Shown piece after piece: positions 55,712 through 64,000 of a DNA stretch of 64,000 nt. The stretch comes from an uncultured Lysobacteraceae bacterium (lineage in GTDB: Bacteria > Pseudomonadota > Gammaproteobacteria > Xanthomonadales > Xanthomonadaceae): assembly GCA_902825775.1 (NCBI GenBank), contig CADECF010000007.1:114457-178456 (forward strand). The letters are read 5' to 3'. The notes under the pieces were generated by a model that saw only the letters and a list, made by a program, of their open reading frames with translations, had not been told where the DNA came from and searched no databases. Made by a program: the position numbers and the translations under genes. The number at the start of each line of letters is the position of its first letter. Positions within the stretch are counted from its first letter, which is position 1.

Positions 55712-58700
55712 TCAGCGCGGTTCGCGCAGAAAGCGGGCCATCGACACGCCGGACTGCAGCGGGGCGAATTCGCCGGCCACGTCGACGAAGCCGCGCATCA
55801 CCGCGATCTCGCGCGGGGTGCGGTTGAGCGCGTCGCGCAGGCCGGGGTCGCTGCCGGCGCGGAGCAGGCGCTGGGTCACGCGCAACAGACCGTGCAAGGC
55901 CGCCAGGTGCAGCGGGCCGAAGCCGCGCGGGTCCTGCGCGTCCAGCGATACTTCTTCGTCCAGCAAACGATCCAGCGCAACCAATACGGTGTCCTCGTCG
56001 CAGGCCGTGCCCGGTTCGGCGCGCGCGCCGAGCAGCAACAGCAGCGGCGTGACGCCGCCGGCGGCGGCGGCGTCCGGTTCTGCGCCGGCCAGCAGCAGCG
56101 TGTCGATCAGGGCGAGTAAGCGCGGACGTTCGCGCGCGGTGAAGCCGTACAGCGATGCGCAATGCAATGGCATCAAGCCCTGCGCATCGCTGGCGTGGAC
56201 GTTGGCGCCGGCGGTGAGCAGGCGCGCGGTGAGATCGGGCAATCCGAGCGCGGCGGCCAACATCAGTACGGTCACGTCGCCCGGCAGGCGTTGCTCGAGT
56301 TCGGCGCCGGAGGCGAGCAAACCATCGACGATGTCGGTCTGACGCATGCTGACCGCCGCCGACAACGGCGTGGCGCCGCTGTTGGCCGCGCGACCCGGAT
56401 CCGCGCCGCGTGCCAGCAGCAGATCGACGGTGGCGCGATGGCCGCCGCCAGCCGCGCGCAGCAGCGCGGTGCAGCCCTGGTTGTCGGTGGCGTCCACCGG
56501 CAAGCCGAGATCGAGCAGACGGCGCACCGCATCGGCATCGCCGACGATCGCCGCTGCCGGCACATCGCCCGGCTGCAAGGCGCGATGCGGCAACGGCCAG
56601 CCGCGCCAGTCGAGCCAGTCGGCCAGATCGCGGCGGCCGCCGGACAAAGCCACGCCGAGCGGCGTCTGTCCGTCGGCGGCGCGCAAGTCCGGCGACGCGC
56701 CGCGCGCGATCAGTTGTTTGAGCACGCTTTCGCGGCCGAGCGCGGCGGCCAGATGCAGCGGCGTCATGCCGTGCCCGTCGCGCGCATCGGGATCGACGCC
56801 GTGTGCGATCAAGCGATCGGCCAAGCGCAGCCAGCCTAAGCGCACCGACAACGCCAGCGCCGGATCGCCCGACGGCGCGGCCGCGAACGGATCGGCGCCG
56901 CGCTCCAACAGATCCAGCGCGCAATGCTCGAGCGACAGATCGGCTTGATCGTCGGCATGGCAGCCGGCCACGAAACGCGCCAGTCCGCCCGCGCCCGCCG
57001 GCGACACCGCGCGGCGCAGCAAGGCCTGCAAGACCGGCAGCGCGGCGCGTCCGCGCGACAGCGCCGCGAAGATCGCGTTGTCGCCCTGGGCATCGCGCGT
57101 TTCCGGATCGGCGCCGCGCGACAGCAGCCATTCCAACGCCTGCGGGTCCAATTCCGCGTCGTGCAGCAGGCTGCCCAGTTCGGATGGGCTCAGCAGCTTG
57201 GCCAACGCATCGTTGTCGCCGTTGCGGCCTTCGTGCAACGCGTCACGCAACAAGGCCAACGGCGCGCGATCGGCGGGCGCTTCCTCGTCGTCGCCCGCGC
57301 CGACATTGCTCGGCAACGGATAGCCGGGATCGAGCGCGGTCACGATCGCCCAACGCCCGGATTCCGCGGCGCGCTCGATCGCGCGCTTGCCATCGCGATC
57401 GAGGTGGTCGGGATCGGCGCCGAGCTCGAGCAGACGCCGCATCAACGCCGGCGTCGCCTGTTCGGAAACGCTGGCGCAGTGCAATGCGTTGCGGCCTTCG
57501 CCATCGGCGGCGGCAAAATCGGCATGCGCCTCGGCCAGGCGTTCGATCGTGGCCGGCGAACCGCCTTGCGCGGCGTCGAGCAACGGCGTGCGGCCGGCGT
57601 CGTCGCGCGCCTGCGCATCGGCGCCGGCGGCCAGCAACGCGGCGACGATCTCGGCGTGCCCGGCCAGACTCGCGGCATGCAGCGCGCTGCGGCCGCGCGC
57701 GTCGCGCGCGTCGACCTTGGCCTTGTGCTTGAGCAGCAATTGCACGCCGGCGGGATCGTCCTCGTCGGTCGCCGCCGCCGACAGCAGCGCCGGCTGGCCC
57801 TGCGCCGGCTCGGCGCGCGCGCCGCGCTCCAACAGGAAACGCGCCAGCCGCCAGTTGCCGGCGGCGCAGGCGATCGCCAAGGGCGATTGGCCTTCGTTGT
57901 TCAAGGCATCGATTTCGGCGGCGGCATCGCGCAGCAGCGCGGCCACGCCCGGGTCGGTGCTGCGCGCGGCGTGATGCAGCGGCGTATTGCCATCGGTATC
58001 GGCCGCGCGCGGATCGGCGCCGTTGGCGAGCAGGGTCATCACCGCTTCCGGGCGACCATGCCAGCTGTCGCGCGTGGCCGCCAGCAGCGGCGTCATGCCG
58101 CCATGCGCCTGGTTGACCTGCACGCCGTTCGCGATCAGCGCGCGTAGCAGGCGCAAGTCCGGCAACACCGCGGCCAGCAGCGGCAGCGTGCGTTGGTCGC
58201 GATCGTCCGCGACAGGTGAAGCATGCGGATCGGCGCCTGCGGCCAGCAATTCCAGCGCGCGTTCGACGCGTCCGCTGCGCGCGGCGGCATAGAGCGCGGC
58301 GTCGGGATCCTCTTCCGCATCCGCGGCCACCGCATCGTCTTCGTCCGCGGCGAAATCTTCGGCCACTGCCAGGGGCGGCGGTGGGGTGCGTTGCAGCAAC
58401 CAGTGCAAAGCCGGCAAAGCGACGACGTATAGACCCCCCACGACCCAGCGCGCTGTCGGCGCCAGCAATCCCGGCCAAACCAACAACATGGCGATAGCGA
58501 GCATCGCACCGGTCAGTGTCGCTGCGCGCCAGCCCGTGGAAATGCCGATCTGCACGTCGTCCAGCCGCTGCCAACGTTCGCGCAGATCACCGCTTTTGCG
58601 CTCCAGGCCGCGCCACACCGGCCAGGTGCGCCATAAACCCAGCCAGACCACGCCCACGACCAGGCTCAGGCCGATCGCCGCACCCAGGCTGCCGCTCTGG

Positions 58701-58981
58701 CGCAAACCCGCCAGCGGCCAGGCGATCAGCAATGCGGTCAGCGCCAAGCCCGCCCCCCACAACATCAGCAGGGTGCCGGCGTCGGTTGCGATCGTTCGCC
58801 GCCCCGTCGCATCCCACTTCGGCTCGACGCGGCTGCCCTGCCACCACGACACCGCCAACGCCAGCGCCGGCTGCGCCAGCCAGGCGCAAAGCGCCGCCAC
58901 GGCGCCGCCGAAACCCGTCAGTGCGGCCAACACCAGTCCTATCGCCAGCGCCGCGGCCGGCAGGCGCCGGAACTTAGGCAT
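55712..58981 (-). CDS. Very large membrane-anchored ankyrin-repeat protein
   Basis: 1089 aa. About four to five membrane segments in the first 210 residues ([40 protein letters not shown]), then a short acidic linker ([19 protein letters not shown]). About 24 ankyrin units fill the rest, e.g. [60 protein letters not shown]. The ankyrins would face the cytoplasm and bind proteins; partners are unknown. The start overlaps the ycgL stop by 8 bp. Such long ankyrin proteins with a membrane anchor are uncommon; GC codon use matches its neighbours. Confidence 0.9.
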   Translation of the reverse strand: MPKFRRLPAAALAIGLVLAALTGFGGAVAALCAWLAQPALALAVSWWQGSRVEPKWDATGRRTIATDAGTLLMLWGAGLALTALLIAWPLAGLRQSGSLGAAIGLSLVVGVVWLGLWRTWPVWRGLERKSGDLRERWQRLDDVQIGISTGWRAATLTGAMLAIAMLLVWPGLLAPTARWVVGGLYVVALPALHWLLQRTPPPPLAVAEDFAADEDDAVAADAEEDPDAALYAAARSGRVERALELLAAGADPHASPVADDRDQRTLPLLAAVLPDLRLLRALIANGVQVNQAHGGMTPLLAATRDSWHGRPEAVMTLLANGADPRAADTDGNTPLHHAARSTDPGVAALLRDAAAEIDALNNEGQSPLAIACAAGNWRLARFLLERGARAEPAQGQPALLSAAATDEDDPAGVQLLLKHKAKVDARDARGRSALHAASLAGHAEIVAALLAAGADAQARDDAGRTPLLDAAQGGSPATIERLAEAHADFAAADGEGRNALHCASVSEQATPALMRRLLELGADPDHLDRDGKRAIERAAESGRWAIVTALDPGYPLPSNVGAGDDEEAPADRAPLALLRDALHEGRNGDNDALAKLLSPSELGSLLHDAELDPQALEWLLSRGADPETRDAQGDNAIFAALSRGRAALPVLQALLRRAVSPAGAGGLARFVAGCHADDQADLSLEHCALDLLERGADPFAAAPSGDPALALSVRLGWLRLADRLIAHGVDPDARDGHGMTPLHLAAALGRESVLKQLIARGASPDLRAADGQTPLGVALSGGRRDLADWLDWRGWPLPHRALQPGDVPAAAIVGDADAVRRLLDLGLPVDATDNQGCTALLRAAGGGHRATVDLLLARGADPGRAANSGATPLSAAVSMRQTDIVDGLLASGAELEQRLPGDVTVLMLAAALGLPDLTARLLTAGANVHASDAQGLMPLHCASLYGFTARERPRLLALIDTLLLAGAEPDAAAAGGVTPLLLLLGARAEPGTACDEDTVLVALDRLLDEEVSLDAQDPRGFGPLHLAALHGLLRVTQRLLRAGSDPGLRDALNRTPREIAVMRGFVDVAGEFAPLQSGVSMARFLREPR

Positions 58982-59231
58982 CGGCGGCGGTCTCCGGCTC
59001 GATGCGCGGCGGGAATTGGATATGGAAGCCGCGTGCGGCCAGATTCTCGCGTACCACTGCGACGTCTTCGCGGGCCAGTTTGCGCTCCGGCGTCAGCGCC
59101 ACCTCCAGCACGAAGCGCAGCGGCCCCAACTGGCTGCGCAACGGTTCGGGCAATTGCGTGAACGCATCGCGCTGGGCGAGATAGACGAAGGTGTCGTCCT
59201 TGCGCTGGCTTTTATAGACGTAGGCTTGCAT
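58974..59231 (-). CDS. YcgL domain protein
   Basis: 85 aa from the ATG at 59231 ([20 protein letters not shown]), the standard YcgL start; a longer open frame upstream crosses a repeat and is rejected. The body shows [20 protein letters not shown] and [20 protein letters not shown]. Function unknown (small alpha/beta protein). Its stop overlaps the ankyrin gene start. Confidence 0.92.
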   Translation of the reverse strand: MQAYVYKSQRKDDTFVYLAQRDAFTQLPEPLRSQLGPLRFVLEVALTPERKLAREDVAVVRENLAARGFHIQFPPRIEPETAADA

Positions 59232-59345
59232 CGGGGGCACGGCGGGGAACCGTGACGATTGTGTCGGAAAGGCCGGGAATAGGGAATCTATGCCTGATTT
59301 TCCCGGCGAATGGCGTCGGCCGTCGCGATTCCCGCTTTTGCCGTC

Positions 59346-59521
59346 GCCCCTTCGAAAAAGGAGCGGACAGCCGAAGATGGCAGGGATTTGCTCCTGATGT
59401 TGCCCCCTTTGAAAAAGGGGGCGAATCGCCGAAGGCGATGGGGGATTTGCTTTTGATCTTGCTCTGTCCGGAGACAGGATCAAAAACAAATCCCCCTCGA
59501 TCCCCCTTTTTCAAAGGGGGA
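59346..59521. repeat. cccctttgaaaaaggggg compound element
   Basis: Three arms: gccccttcgaaaaaggagcg (59346), ccccctttgaaaaagggggc (59403) and the inverted ccccctttttcaaaggggg (to 59521), with inner ggggatttgc copies. Same family as 6877-6983 and 26737-26851. The rest of 59232-59541 has no gene. Confidence 0.88.
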
Positions 59522-59541
59522 AGAACAGCAGGAGCTTCCGC

Positions 59542-60549
59542 TCAGTGATACCCGACGTCGGTCGCGACCTTGCCCTTGAACACGCTGTACGACCAGTAGG
59601 TGTAGCCCAAGATGGCCGGCAGCAGCACGATCAGGCCGGCCAGCACGAACCCCTGCGACGACGGCGGCGAGGCCGCCTGCCAGATGGTCAGCCCCGGCGG
59701 CACGATATTCGGCCATATGCCCAGCACCAACCCGGCGAAACCCAGCGCGAAGAAGCACAGGGTGAGCACGAACGGCGCCGCGTCGCGGCCTTTCCGCATC
59801 GCCGCGCGCCATAGCGCGAAAGCGTTGATCAGCGCCAGTACCGGCACCGGCGCCAGCCACCAGAAATTCCCGCCTTCGAACCAGCGCACCATGATCCGCG
59901 AATCCAGGAACGGCAACCACGCGCTCACCAGCCCCATGAACGCCACCGCCACCAGCACCAGCGGCCGGGTCAAGTCGCGCGCGATCTGCTGCATGCGGCC
60001 TTCGGTCTTCAGGATCAGCCAGGTGGAACCCAACAGCGCATAGCCGAACAGCACCGCGATGCCGGTCAGCATCGAAAACGGGCTGAACCAGCCGAACACG
60101 CCGCTGAGGTATTTGCCGCCGTTCAACGGCATGCCTTCCACCAACGCGCCCAGGATCACGCCCTGCGCGAACGCGGCAAGCATCGAACCCAACGCGAACG
60201 CCGCGCCCCAAGCCGGCTTGCTGCGCTGGGCCTTGAAGCGGAATTCGAAAGCCACGCCGCGGAACACCAATGCGATCAGCATCAGCAGCACCGGCAGATA
60301 CAACGCCGACAGCACCACCGCATACGCTTTCGGAAACGCGGCGAGCAGACCGGCGCCGCCCAGCACCAGCCAGGTTTCGTTGCCGTCCCAGATCGGCGCG
60401 GCGGTGTTCATCATGTGATCCAGTTGCGCTTCGTCTTCCGCGAACGGCGCCAGGATGCCCAGGCCCAGCACGAAGCCGTCGAGCAGCACGTACATCAATA
60501 CGCCGAAGCCGATTACGCCGAACCATATTACGGGTAGCCAATATTCCAT
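59542..60549 (-). CDS. cydB: Cytochrome bd-type (CIO) ubiquinol oxidase subunit II
   Basis: 335 aa, eight or nine membrane segments. MEYWLPVIWFGVIGFGVLMY and DGNETWLVLGGAGLLAAFPK are the CydB/CioB hallmarks. With CydA it forms the cytochrome bd quinol oxidase, which reduces O2 to water without proton pumping. It is 173 bp downstream of cydA with an inverted repeat in between, unusual spacing for this operon. No cydX follows before the next repeat, consistent with CIO types. Confidence 0.95.
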   Translation of the reverse strand: MEYWLPVIWFGVIGFGVLMYVLLDGFVLGLGILAPFAEDEAQLDHMMNTAAPIWDGNETWLVLGGAGLLAAFPKAYAVVLSALYLPVLLMLIALVFRGVAFEFRFKAQRSKPAWGAAFALGSMLAAFAQGVILGALVEGMPLNGGKYLSGVFGWFSPFSMLTGIAVLFGYALLGSTWLILKTEGRMQQIARDLTRPLVLVAVAFMGLVSAWLPFLDSRIMVRWFEGGNFWWLAPVPVLALINAFALWRAAMRKGRDAAPFVLTLCFFALGFAGLVLGIWPNIVPPGLTIWQAASPPSSQGFVLAGLIVLLPAILGYTYWSYSVFKGKVATDVGYH

Positions 60550-60613
60550 TTTCTCACCTATTACCGCGATTCGCCTTGAAGCGAATACACGGCCATTCGA
60601 ACCTTCCCTACTC

Positions 60614-60716
60614 CGTCATCCCAGCGAAAGCGGGGACCCATCTTGATCTTGATCTTGATTCTGGAGCGGAGCGGAAAAGCAAAATGGGTCCCCGCTTTCG
60701 CTGGGATGACGGAATT
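60614..60716. repeat. Inverted gtcatcccagcg repeat pair between cydA and cydB
   Basis: Arms ccgtcatcccagcgaaagcg (60614) and cgctttcgctgggatgacgg (to 60715), extended to ggggaccca/tgggtcccc, form a stem of about 30 bp. It lies within the cydAB operon and ends 7 bp after the cydA stop. Confidence 0.92.
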
Positions 60717-60722
60717 GAAGGT

Positions 60723-62126
60723 TCACGTTTTTTCCTGCAAAGTTTCGCCCGCCGCCGACAATGGCCGCGCCGGGGTTTTCTCGCCGTCGTCGCGCCGCGG
60801 CGGCGGCTCATGCGGCTGCGGGCCTTTACGCAGCAACTTGTACAGATACCAAGTGCCGGCGCCGAATACGATCGCGTAGACCAGCGCGTAAACGATGAGC
60901 GAAGTCATCACGCTGGCGGCTGCGAGCGTGGGGCTCACCGCGTCGGCCGTGCGCAACAAACCATAGATCACATAAGGCTGGCGTCCGATTTCGACCACAT
61001 ACCAGCCGGACAGGATCGCGACGAAACCTCCGAAAGTCAGCGCGCGCCAGCCGTTCAACACCCACTTGGATTCGAAGAGTTTCCCGCGCCGCCACTCCCA
61101 CAACGACACCAGCACCAGCAACAGCATCGCCACGCCGATCCCGACCATCACCCGGAACGCGTAGAACACCGGCTTCACCGGCGGCCGTTCGCTGGCAGGC
61201 ACATCTTTCAGCGGCGTGATTTCCCCGTCCATCGTGTGGGTGAGGATCAGACTGCCGACGCGCGGAATCGCGATTTCGTAATCGTTGCGCTCGGCGGTTT
61301 CGTTGGGCACGGCGAACAGCACCAATGGCACGCCCTCGCCTTTCGGTTTGTGTTCCCAATGCCCTTCCATCGCCGCGACTTTGATCGGCTGATGTTCGAG
61401 CGCGTTGAGTCCGTGCTGATCGCCGACGAACACCTGGGTGGGCACCGTGATCGCGGCGAAGATCACCGCCGCCTTCAACATGCGCCTGGCCGCATCCACA
61501 TGCGCGCCGCGGCGCAGATAAGCCGCGCTGACGCCGCCGATCACGAAACAGGTCGTGATGAACGCGGCCAGCACCATATGCGTCAGCCGGTATGGGAATG
61601 AGGGATTGAAGACGATGTCCCACCAACTCGCCGGTTCGAACACGCCGTTCACCAGCGTGTAGCCGGCCGGCGTCTGCATCCAGCTGTTGGCGGAGATGAT
61701 CCAGAACGTGGAGATCAGCGTGCCCAGCGCCACCATGCACGTGGCGAGGAAATGCAGTTTCTCGCTGACGCGGTTCCAGCCGAACAGCATCACGCCCAGG
61801 AAAGTCGCTTCCAGGAAGAACGCGGTCAGCACTTCGTAGCTGAGCAGCGGACCGAGGATATTGCCGGCCTGCTCGCTGAGCGTGGCCCAGTTGGTGCCGA
61901 ACTGGAAGCTCATCACGATGCCGGACACGACGCCCATGCCGAACGACACGGCGAAAATCTTGGTCCAGAAGAAGAACAGGTCGCGCCAGACGCTGTCGCG
62001 GGTGCGCAGCCAACGCCATTCCAGGAAGGCCAGCCAGCTGGCCAGGCCGATGGTGAAGGCGGGAAACAGGATGTGGAACGAGATGACGAACCCGAACTGG
62101 ATCCGCGACAGCATCAATGCGTCCAC
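60723..62126 (-). CDS. cydA: Cytochrome bd-type (CIO) ubiquinol oxidase subunit I
   Basis: 467 aa using a GTG at 62126 (MDALMLSRIQFGFVISFH), with ggag 6 nt upstream; an ATG at 62114 would drop the first conserved residues. The conserved haem-ligand region SFHILFPAFTIGLASWLAFL is near the N-terminus. EATFLGVMLFGWNRV and the short Q-loop (no long insertion) put it in the CIO/short-Q-loop class, often less cyanide sensitive. Pair with cydB. The 247-bp gap to the divergent adhesin gene holds its promoter. Confidence 0.93.
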   Translation of the reverse strand: MDALMLSRIQFGFVISFHILFPAFTIGLASWLAFLEWRWLRTRDSVWRDLFFFWTKIFAVSFGMGVVSGIVMSFQFGTNWATLSEQAGNILGPLLSYEVLTAFFLEATFLGVMLFGWNRVSEKLHFLATCMVALGTLISTFWIISANSWMQTPAGYTLVNGVFEPASWWDIVFNPSFPYRLTHMVLAAFITTCFVIGGVSAAYLRRGAHVDAARRMLKAAVIFAAITVPTQVFVGDQHGLNALEHQPIKVAAMEGHWEHKPKGEGVPLVLFAVPNETAERNDYEIAIPRVGSLILTHTMDGEITPLKDVPASERPPVKPVFYAFRVMVGIGVAMLLLVLVSLWEWRRGKLFESKWVLNGWRALTFGGFVAILSGWYVVEIGRQPYVIYGLLRTADAVSPTLAAASVMTSLIVYALVYAIVFGAGTWYLYKLLRKGPQPHEPPPRRDDGEKTPARPLSAAGETLQEKT

Positions 62127-62332
62127 GACGCGCTCCGCGGCACGCGGGGTGGTGCCGCGCCGCATATTGTGCGCCGCATCAAGAGCTCCGTAAACCGTAG
62201 GGCGGGCCTAGGCCCACCGCCGCCATTTCGCAGCCGCGGCGCATCCCGGCGAAACCGTCCATTTCCATAACGAATTGGGGAATTGCCGCCCGCGCATGGC
62301 CGCATTTCCGCGGATTTCCGTCCTGTAACCCG

Positions 62333-62350
62333 CTGCCGATCTTGCGGCAG
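62333..62350 (+). promoter_or_regulatory. Conserved leader hairpin of adhesin 1
   Basis: ctgccg-atcttg-cggcag ends 23 nt before the ATG at 62374. The same block (ttccg...gattccgtcc...ctgcc...ggcag...ggagtccgaccag) precedes adhesin 2 at about 63740-63808, so the leader was duplicated with the gene. Confidence 0.55.
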
Positions 62351-62373
62351 TTTCCTTGACGGAGTCCGACCAG

Positions 62374-63594
62374 ATGAACGTTAACCACCGTACCACCCGC
62401 ATGGCGCGACTGCGTCCTGCGGCTTTAGCATTGGCGATACTCGCCGCTGCAACTGTCGCGCCGGCCTATGCCGGCAATGCCAATACCTGCGATATCAACA
62501 ACGGCGTCGACAACGACGAAAAGGACGGCACCAGTTTGGCTACTGGCAACGCATCCTTTGCTTGCGGCTATGTGAATAAGGCCACCGGCAATTTCAGTAC
62601 GGCCGTCGGCTACACCAACACTGCGTCTTCAGTCGACGGCAGTACCGCAATCGGCGCTTTCAACGTCGCCAGCGGCTCGATCAGCACGGCCATGGGTTTC
62701 GCCAACGACGCCACCGCCGCGAACAGCACTGCAGTCGGCCGCGACAACACCGCCAGCGGCGGATTCAGTTCGGCCGCGGGCAATTTAAACACCGCTTCCA
62801 ACTTACGCAGCAGCGCCTTCGGCTCGGCAAACGCGGCATCCGGCGAAAACAGCACCGCGGTCGGCAGCACCAACTCGGTCAACGGCGATTTCGCTACGGC
62901 GGTCGGCAACAACAACGTCGCTTCCAGTGTGGGCAGCAACGCCTTCGGCGCGTTCAATCAGGCCACCGGCGAAACCAGCAGCGCTTTCGGCTCGGAAAAC
63001 GAAGCCAGCGGCGACAGCAGCACTGCGGTCGGCCGAGCCAACCTCGCCTTCGGCACCAACAGCGTGGCCATCGGTAATGCCAACATCGCCAGCGGCGCGC
63101 TCAGCACGGCCATTGGTCAGGGCAACATCGCCGACGGCGACCGCAGCGTTGCCATGGGCTTCAACAGCAGGGCCCTGGCCGATGGCAGCGTGGCGTTGGG
63201 TTCGGAATCGGTGGCCGATCGCGCCGATACCGTGTCGGTCGGTTCGGCGGGCAACGAACGCCAGATCACCAATGTCGCTGCCGGCACGCAGGGCACCGAC
63301 GCGGTCAACCTCAACCAATTGAACGCGATGGTGGGACGAGTCGACCGCCAGATCGGCCGCGTCGGCGCGTTGGGCGCGGCGATGTCGCAGATGAGCGGCA
63401 TCGCAGCGGCGGGCGCGTTCGCCCCCGATGCGCCGCGCGGCATGTTGTCGGTGGGCGCCGGTTTCCACGGCGGAGAAAGCGCGTTGTCGATCGGCTACGG
63501 CAAGGCCGTGGGCAAACGCGCGGTGTTCACGCTGGGCGGCGCGTTCAGCGGTTCCGAACGTTCGGGCGGCGTCGGCTTCGGGTTGAAGTTGTAA
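62374..63594 (+). CDS. YadA-like trimeric autotransporter adhesin, copy 1
   Basis: 406 aa from the ATG at 62374 with ggag 9-10 nt upstream. A signal peptide of about 39 residues (LAILAAATVAPAYA). A Cys pair-bearing segment (TCDINNGVDNDEKDG, FACGY) precedes about 16 left-handed beta-roll repeats of 14-16 residues with the STAVG/SxAxG core (NFSTAVGYTNTASS, GSTAIGAFNVASGS). A neck (ITNVAAGTQGTDAVNLNQLN) and the YadA membrane anchor (GMLSVGAGFHGGESALSIGY ... GVGFGLKL) follow. A short-stalked trimeric adhesin of the outer membrane. Tandem with a second copy. Confidence 0.92.
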   Translation: MNVNHRTTRMARLRPAALALAILAAATVAPAYAGNANTCDINNGVDNDEKDGTSLATGNASFACGYVNKATGNFSTAVGYTNTASSVDGSTAIGAFNVASGSISTAMGFANDATAANSTAVGRDNTASGGFSSAAGNLNTASNLRSSAFGSANAASGENSTAVGSTNSVNGDFATAVGNNNVASSVGSNAFGAFNQATGETSSAFGSENEASGDSSTAVGRANLAFGTNSVAIGNANIASGALSTAIGQGNIADGDRSVAMGFNSRALADGSVALGSESVADRADTVSVGSAGNERQITNVAAGTQGTDAVNLNQLNAMVGRVDRQIGRVGALGAAMSQMSGIAAAGAFAPDAPRGMLSVGAGFHGGESALSIGYGKAVGKRAVFTLGGAFSGSERSGGVGFGLKL

Positions 63595-63625
63595 CGACCA
63601 CTGCCGCGCCGATGCTTTTTTTAAG

Positions 63626-63713
63626 CCGTCATCCCCGCGAAGGCGGGGATCCAGTGACTTCAAAGCCACGAAAAGCCAAGACGCTGGATTCCCGCCTTCG
63701 CGGGAATGACGGC
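63626..63713. repeat. Inverted gtcatccccgcgaaggcggg repeat pair
   Basis: Arms gccgtcatccccgcgaaggc (63626) and gccttcgcgggaatgacggc (to 63712) with inner gatccag/ctggat pieces form a long stem between the two adhesin genes. Confidence 0.9.
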
Positions 63714-63808
63714 TCAGGCATTCGAGCCAAGGCCACTTTTTCCGAGAGATTCCGTCCTTCATGCCACTGCCCAAATGGCGGCAGCCCTTTCACGTGGAGT
63801 CCGACCAG

Positions 63809-64000
63809 ATGAATACCACCTTCCAAAAGACGCGTTTCCCGCGTTCTCGCCCTACGCTGCTGGCCATGGCTTTGCTCGCTTCGTTTAGCATAGCACCCGC
63901 TTGGGCCAGCACCTGCGACCTTGCCAACAACGACCCAAATACCGAAAACAACGGCGGCAGTGGAACGTCTTTTATAAATAGCGGCTTGGCCTGCGGTAAT
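63809..64000 (+). CDS. YadA-like trimeric adhesin, copy 2, N-terminal fragment
   Basis: 64 codons, open to the window end. ATG at 63809 with the same ggagtccgaccag before it as copy 1. Signal peptide (MALLASFSIAPAWA) followed by STCDLANNDPNTENNGGSG and GLACGN, closely paralleling copy 1 (NTCDINNGVDNDEKDG, FACGY). Tandem duplicate, incomplete in this window. Confidence 0.85.
   Translation, partial: MNTTFQKTRFPRSRPTLLAMALLASFSIAPAWASTCDLANNDPNTENNGGSGTSFINSGLACGN

Noticed and set aside
62560-63250. Short tandem repeats resembling a CRISPR array
   Set aside because: The period is coding (14-16 residue beta-roll repeats of a YadA head) with no constant repeat/unique spacer pattern and no cas genes.

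Overview
The window is about 64 kb of high-GC (roughly 65-67%), densely coding DNA. Gene content and order (def-fmt-rsmB diverging from a LysM gene, then dprA-smg-topA; rhlB-trxA-rho; ftsEX with a response regulator; DUF4124, DUF3106, DUF3667 and DUF4286 proteins) fit the Xanthomonadaceae, most likely Lysobacter or a close relative. This rests on family recognition, not on a search. The window looks chromosomal: I see no phage, plasmid backbone, CRISPR array, rRNA or tRNA.

Layout. 1-10 kb: the end of a GT-C glycosyltransferase, the translation-initiation and 16S-methylation genes def-fmt-rsmB, a LysM protein, dprA-smg, topA and tsaC. 10-17 kb: accessory enzymes with divergent regulators (two DUF4124 proteins, an alpha/beta hydrolase with an AraC regulator, a metallo-beta-lactamase-fold protein with a MocR regulator, an SDR, a small lipoprotein). 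17-29 kb: sppA, a MATE exporter, DUF3667 and DUF4286 proteins, a membrane-tethered sigma-like protein with a DUF3106 partner, priA-ndh and a DUF1203 protein. 29-36 kb: rpoH, then a six-gene, translationally coupled minus-strand operon. It encodes two related secreted subunit-like proteins, a small secreted protein, a PapD-like chaperone, a large outer-membrane protein that is not a recognisable FimD usher, and an EAL (c-di-GMP phosphodiesterase) protein. 36-41 kb: an XRE/MmyB-like regulator divergent from a second copy of the hydrolase at 12 kb, then two DUF418 membrane proteins. 41-49 kb: ung, a double-receiver protein, ftsX-ftsE, rhlB, trxA, rho. 49-51 kb: a lower-GC pair of unknown exported or anchored proteins. 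51-64 kb: GAF protein, FAD oxidoreductase, Kef-type antiporter, a RAYT transposase, a very large membrane-anchored ankyrin protein with YcgL, cydAB, and a tandem pair of YadA-type trimeric adhesins (the second cut by the window end).

The best candidate for an undescribed system is the 30149-35590 operon. It has the logic of a fimbrial operon. A subunit-like gene lies first, followed by a strong intrinsic terminator that would lower downstream expression, then minor subunits, a chaperone and an outer-membrane protein. A good sigma-54 promoter match lies upstream, and an apparently active EAL protein is coupled at the end. The outer-membrane component is a predicted barrel with a C-terminal SdrD_B/carboxypeptidase-regulatory-like domain.

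The intergenic DNA is rich in short palindromic repeats of at least five families. One sits in frame inside priA, one separates cydA from cydB, and one pair brackets the RAYT transposase gene, consistent with RAYT-driven REP spread.
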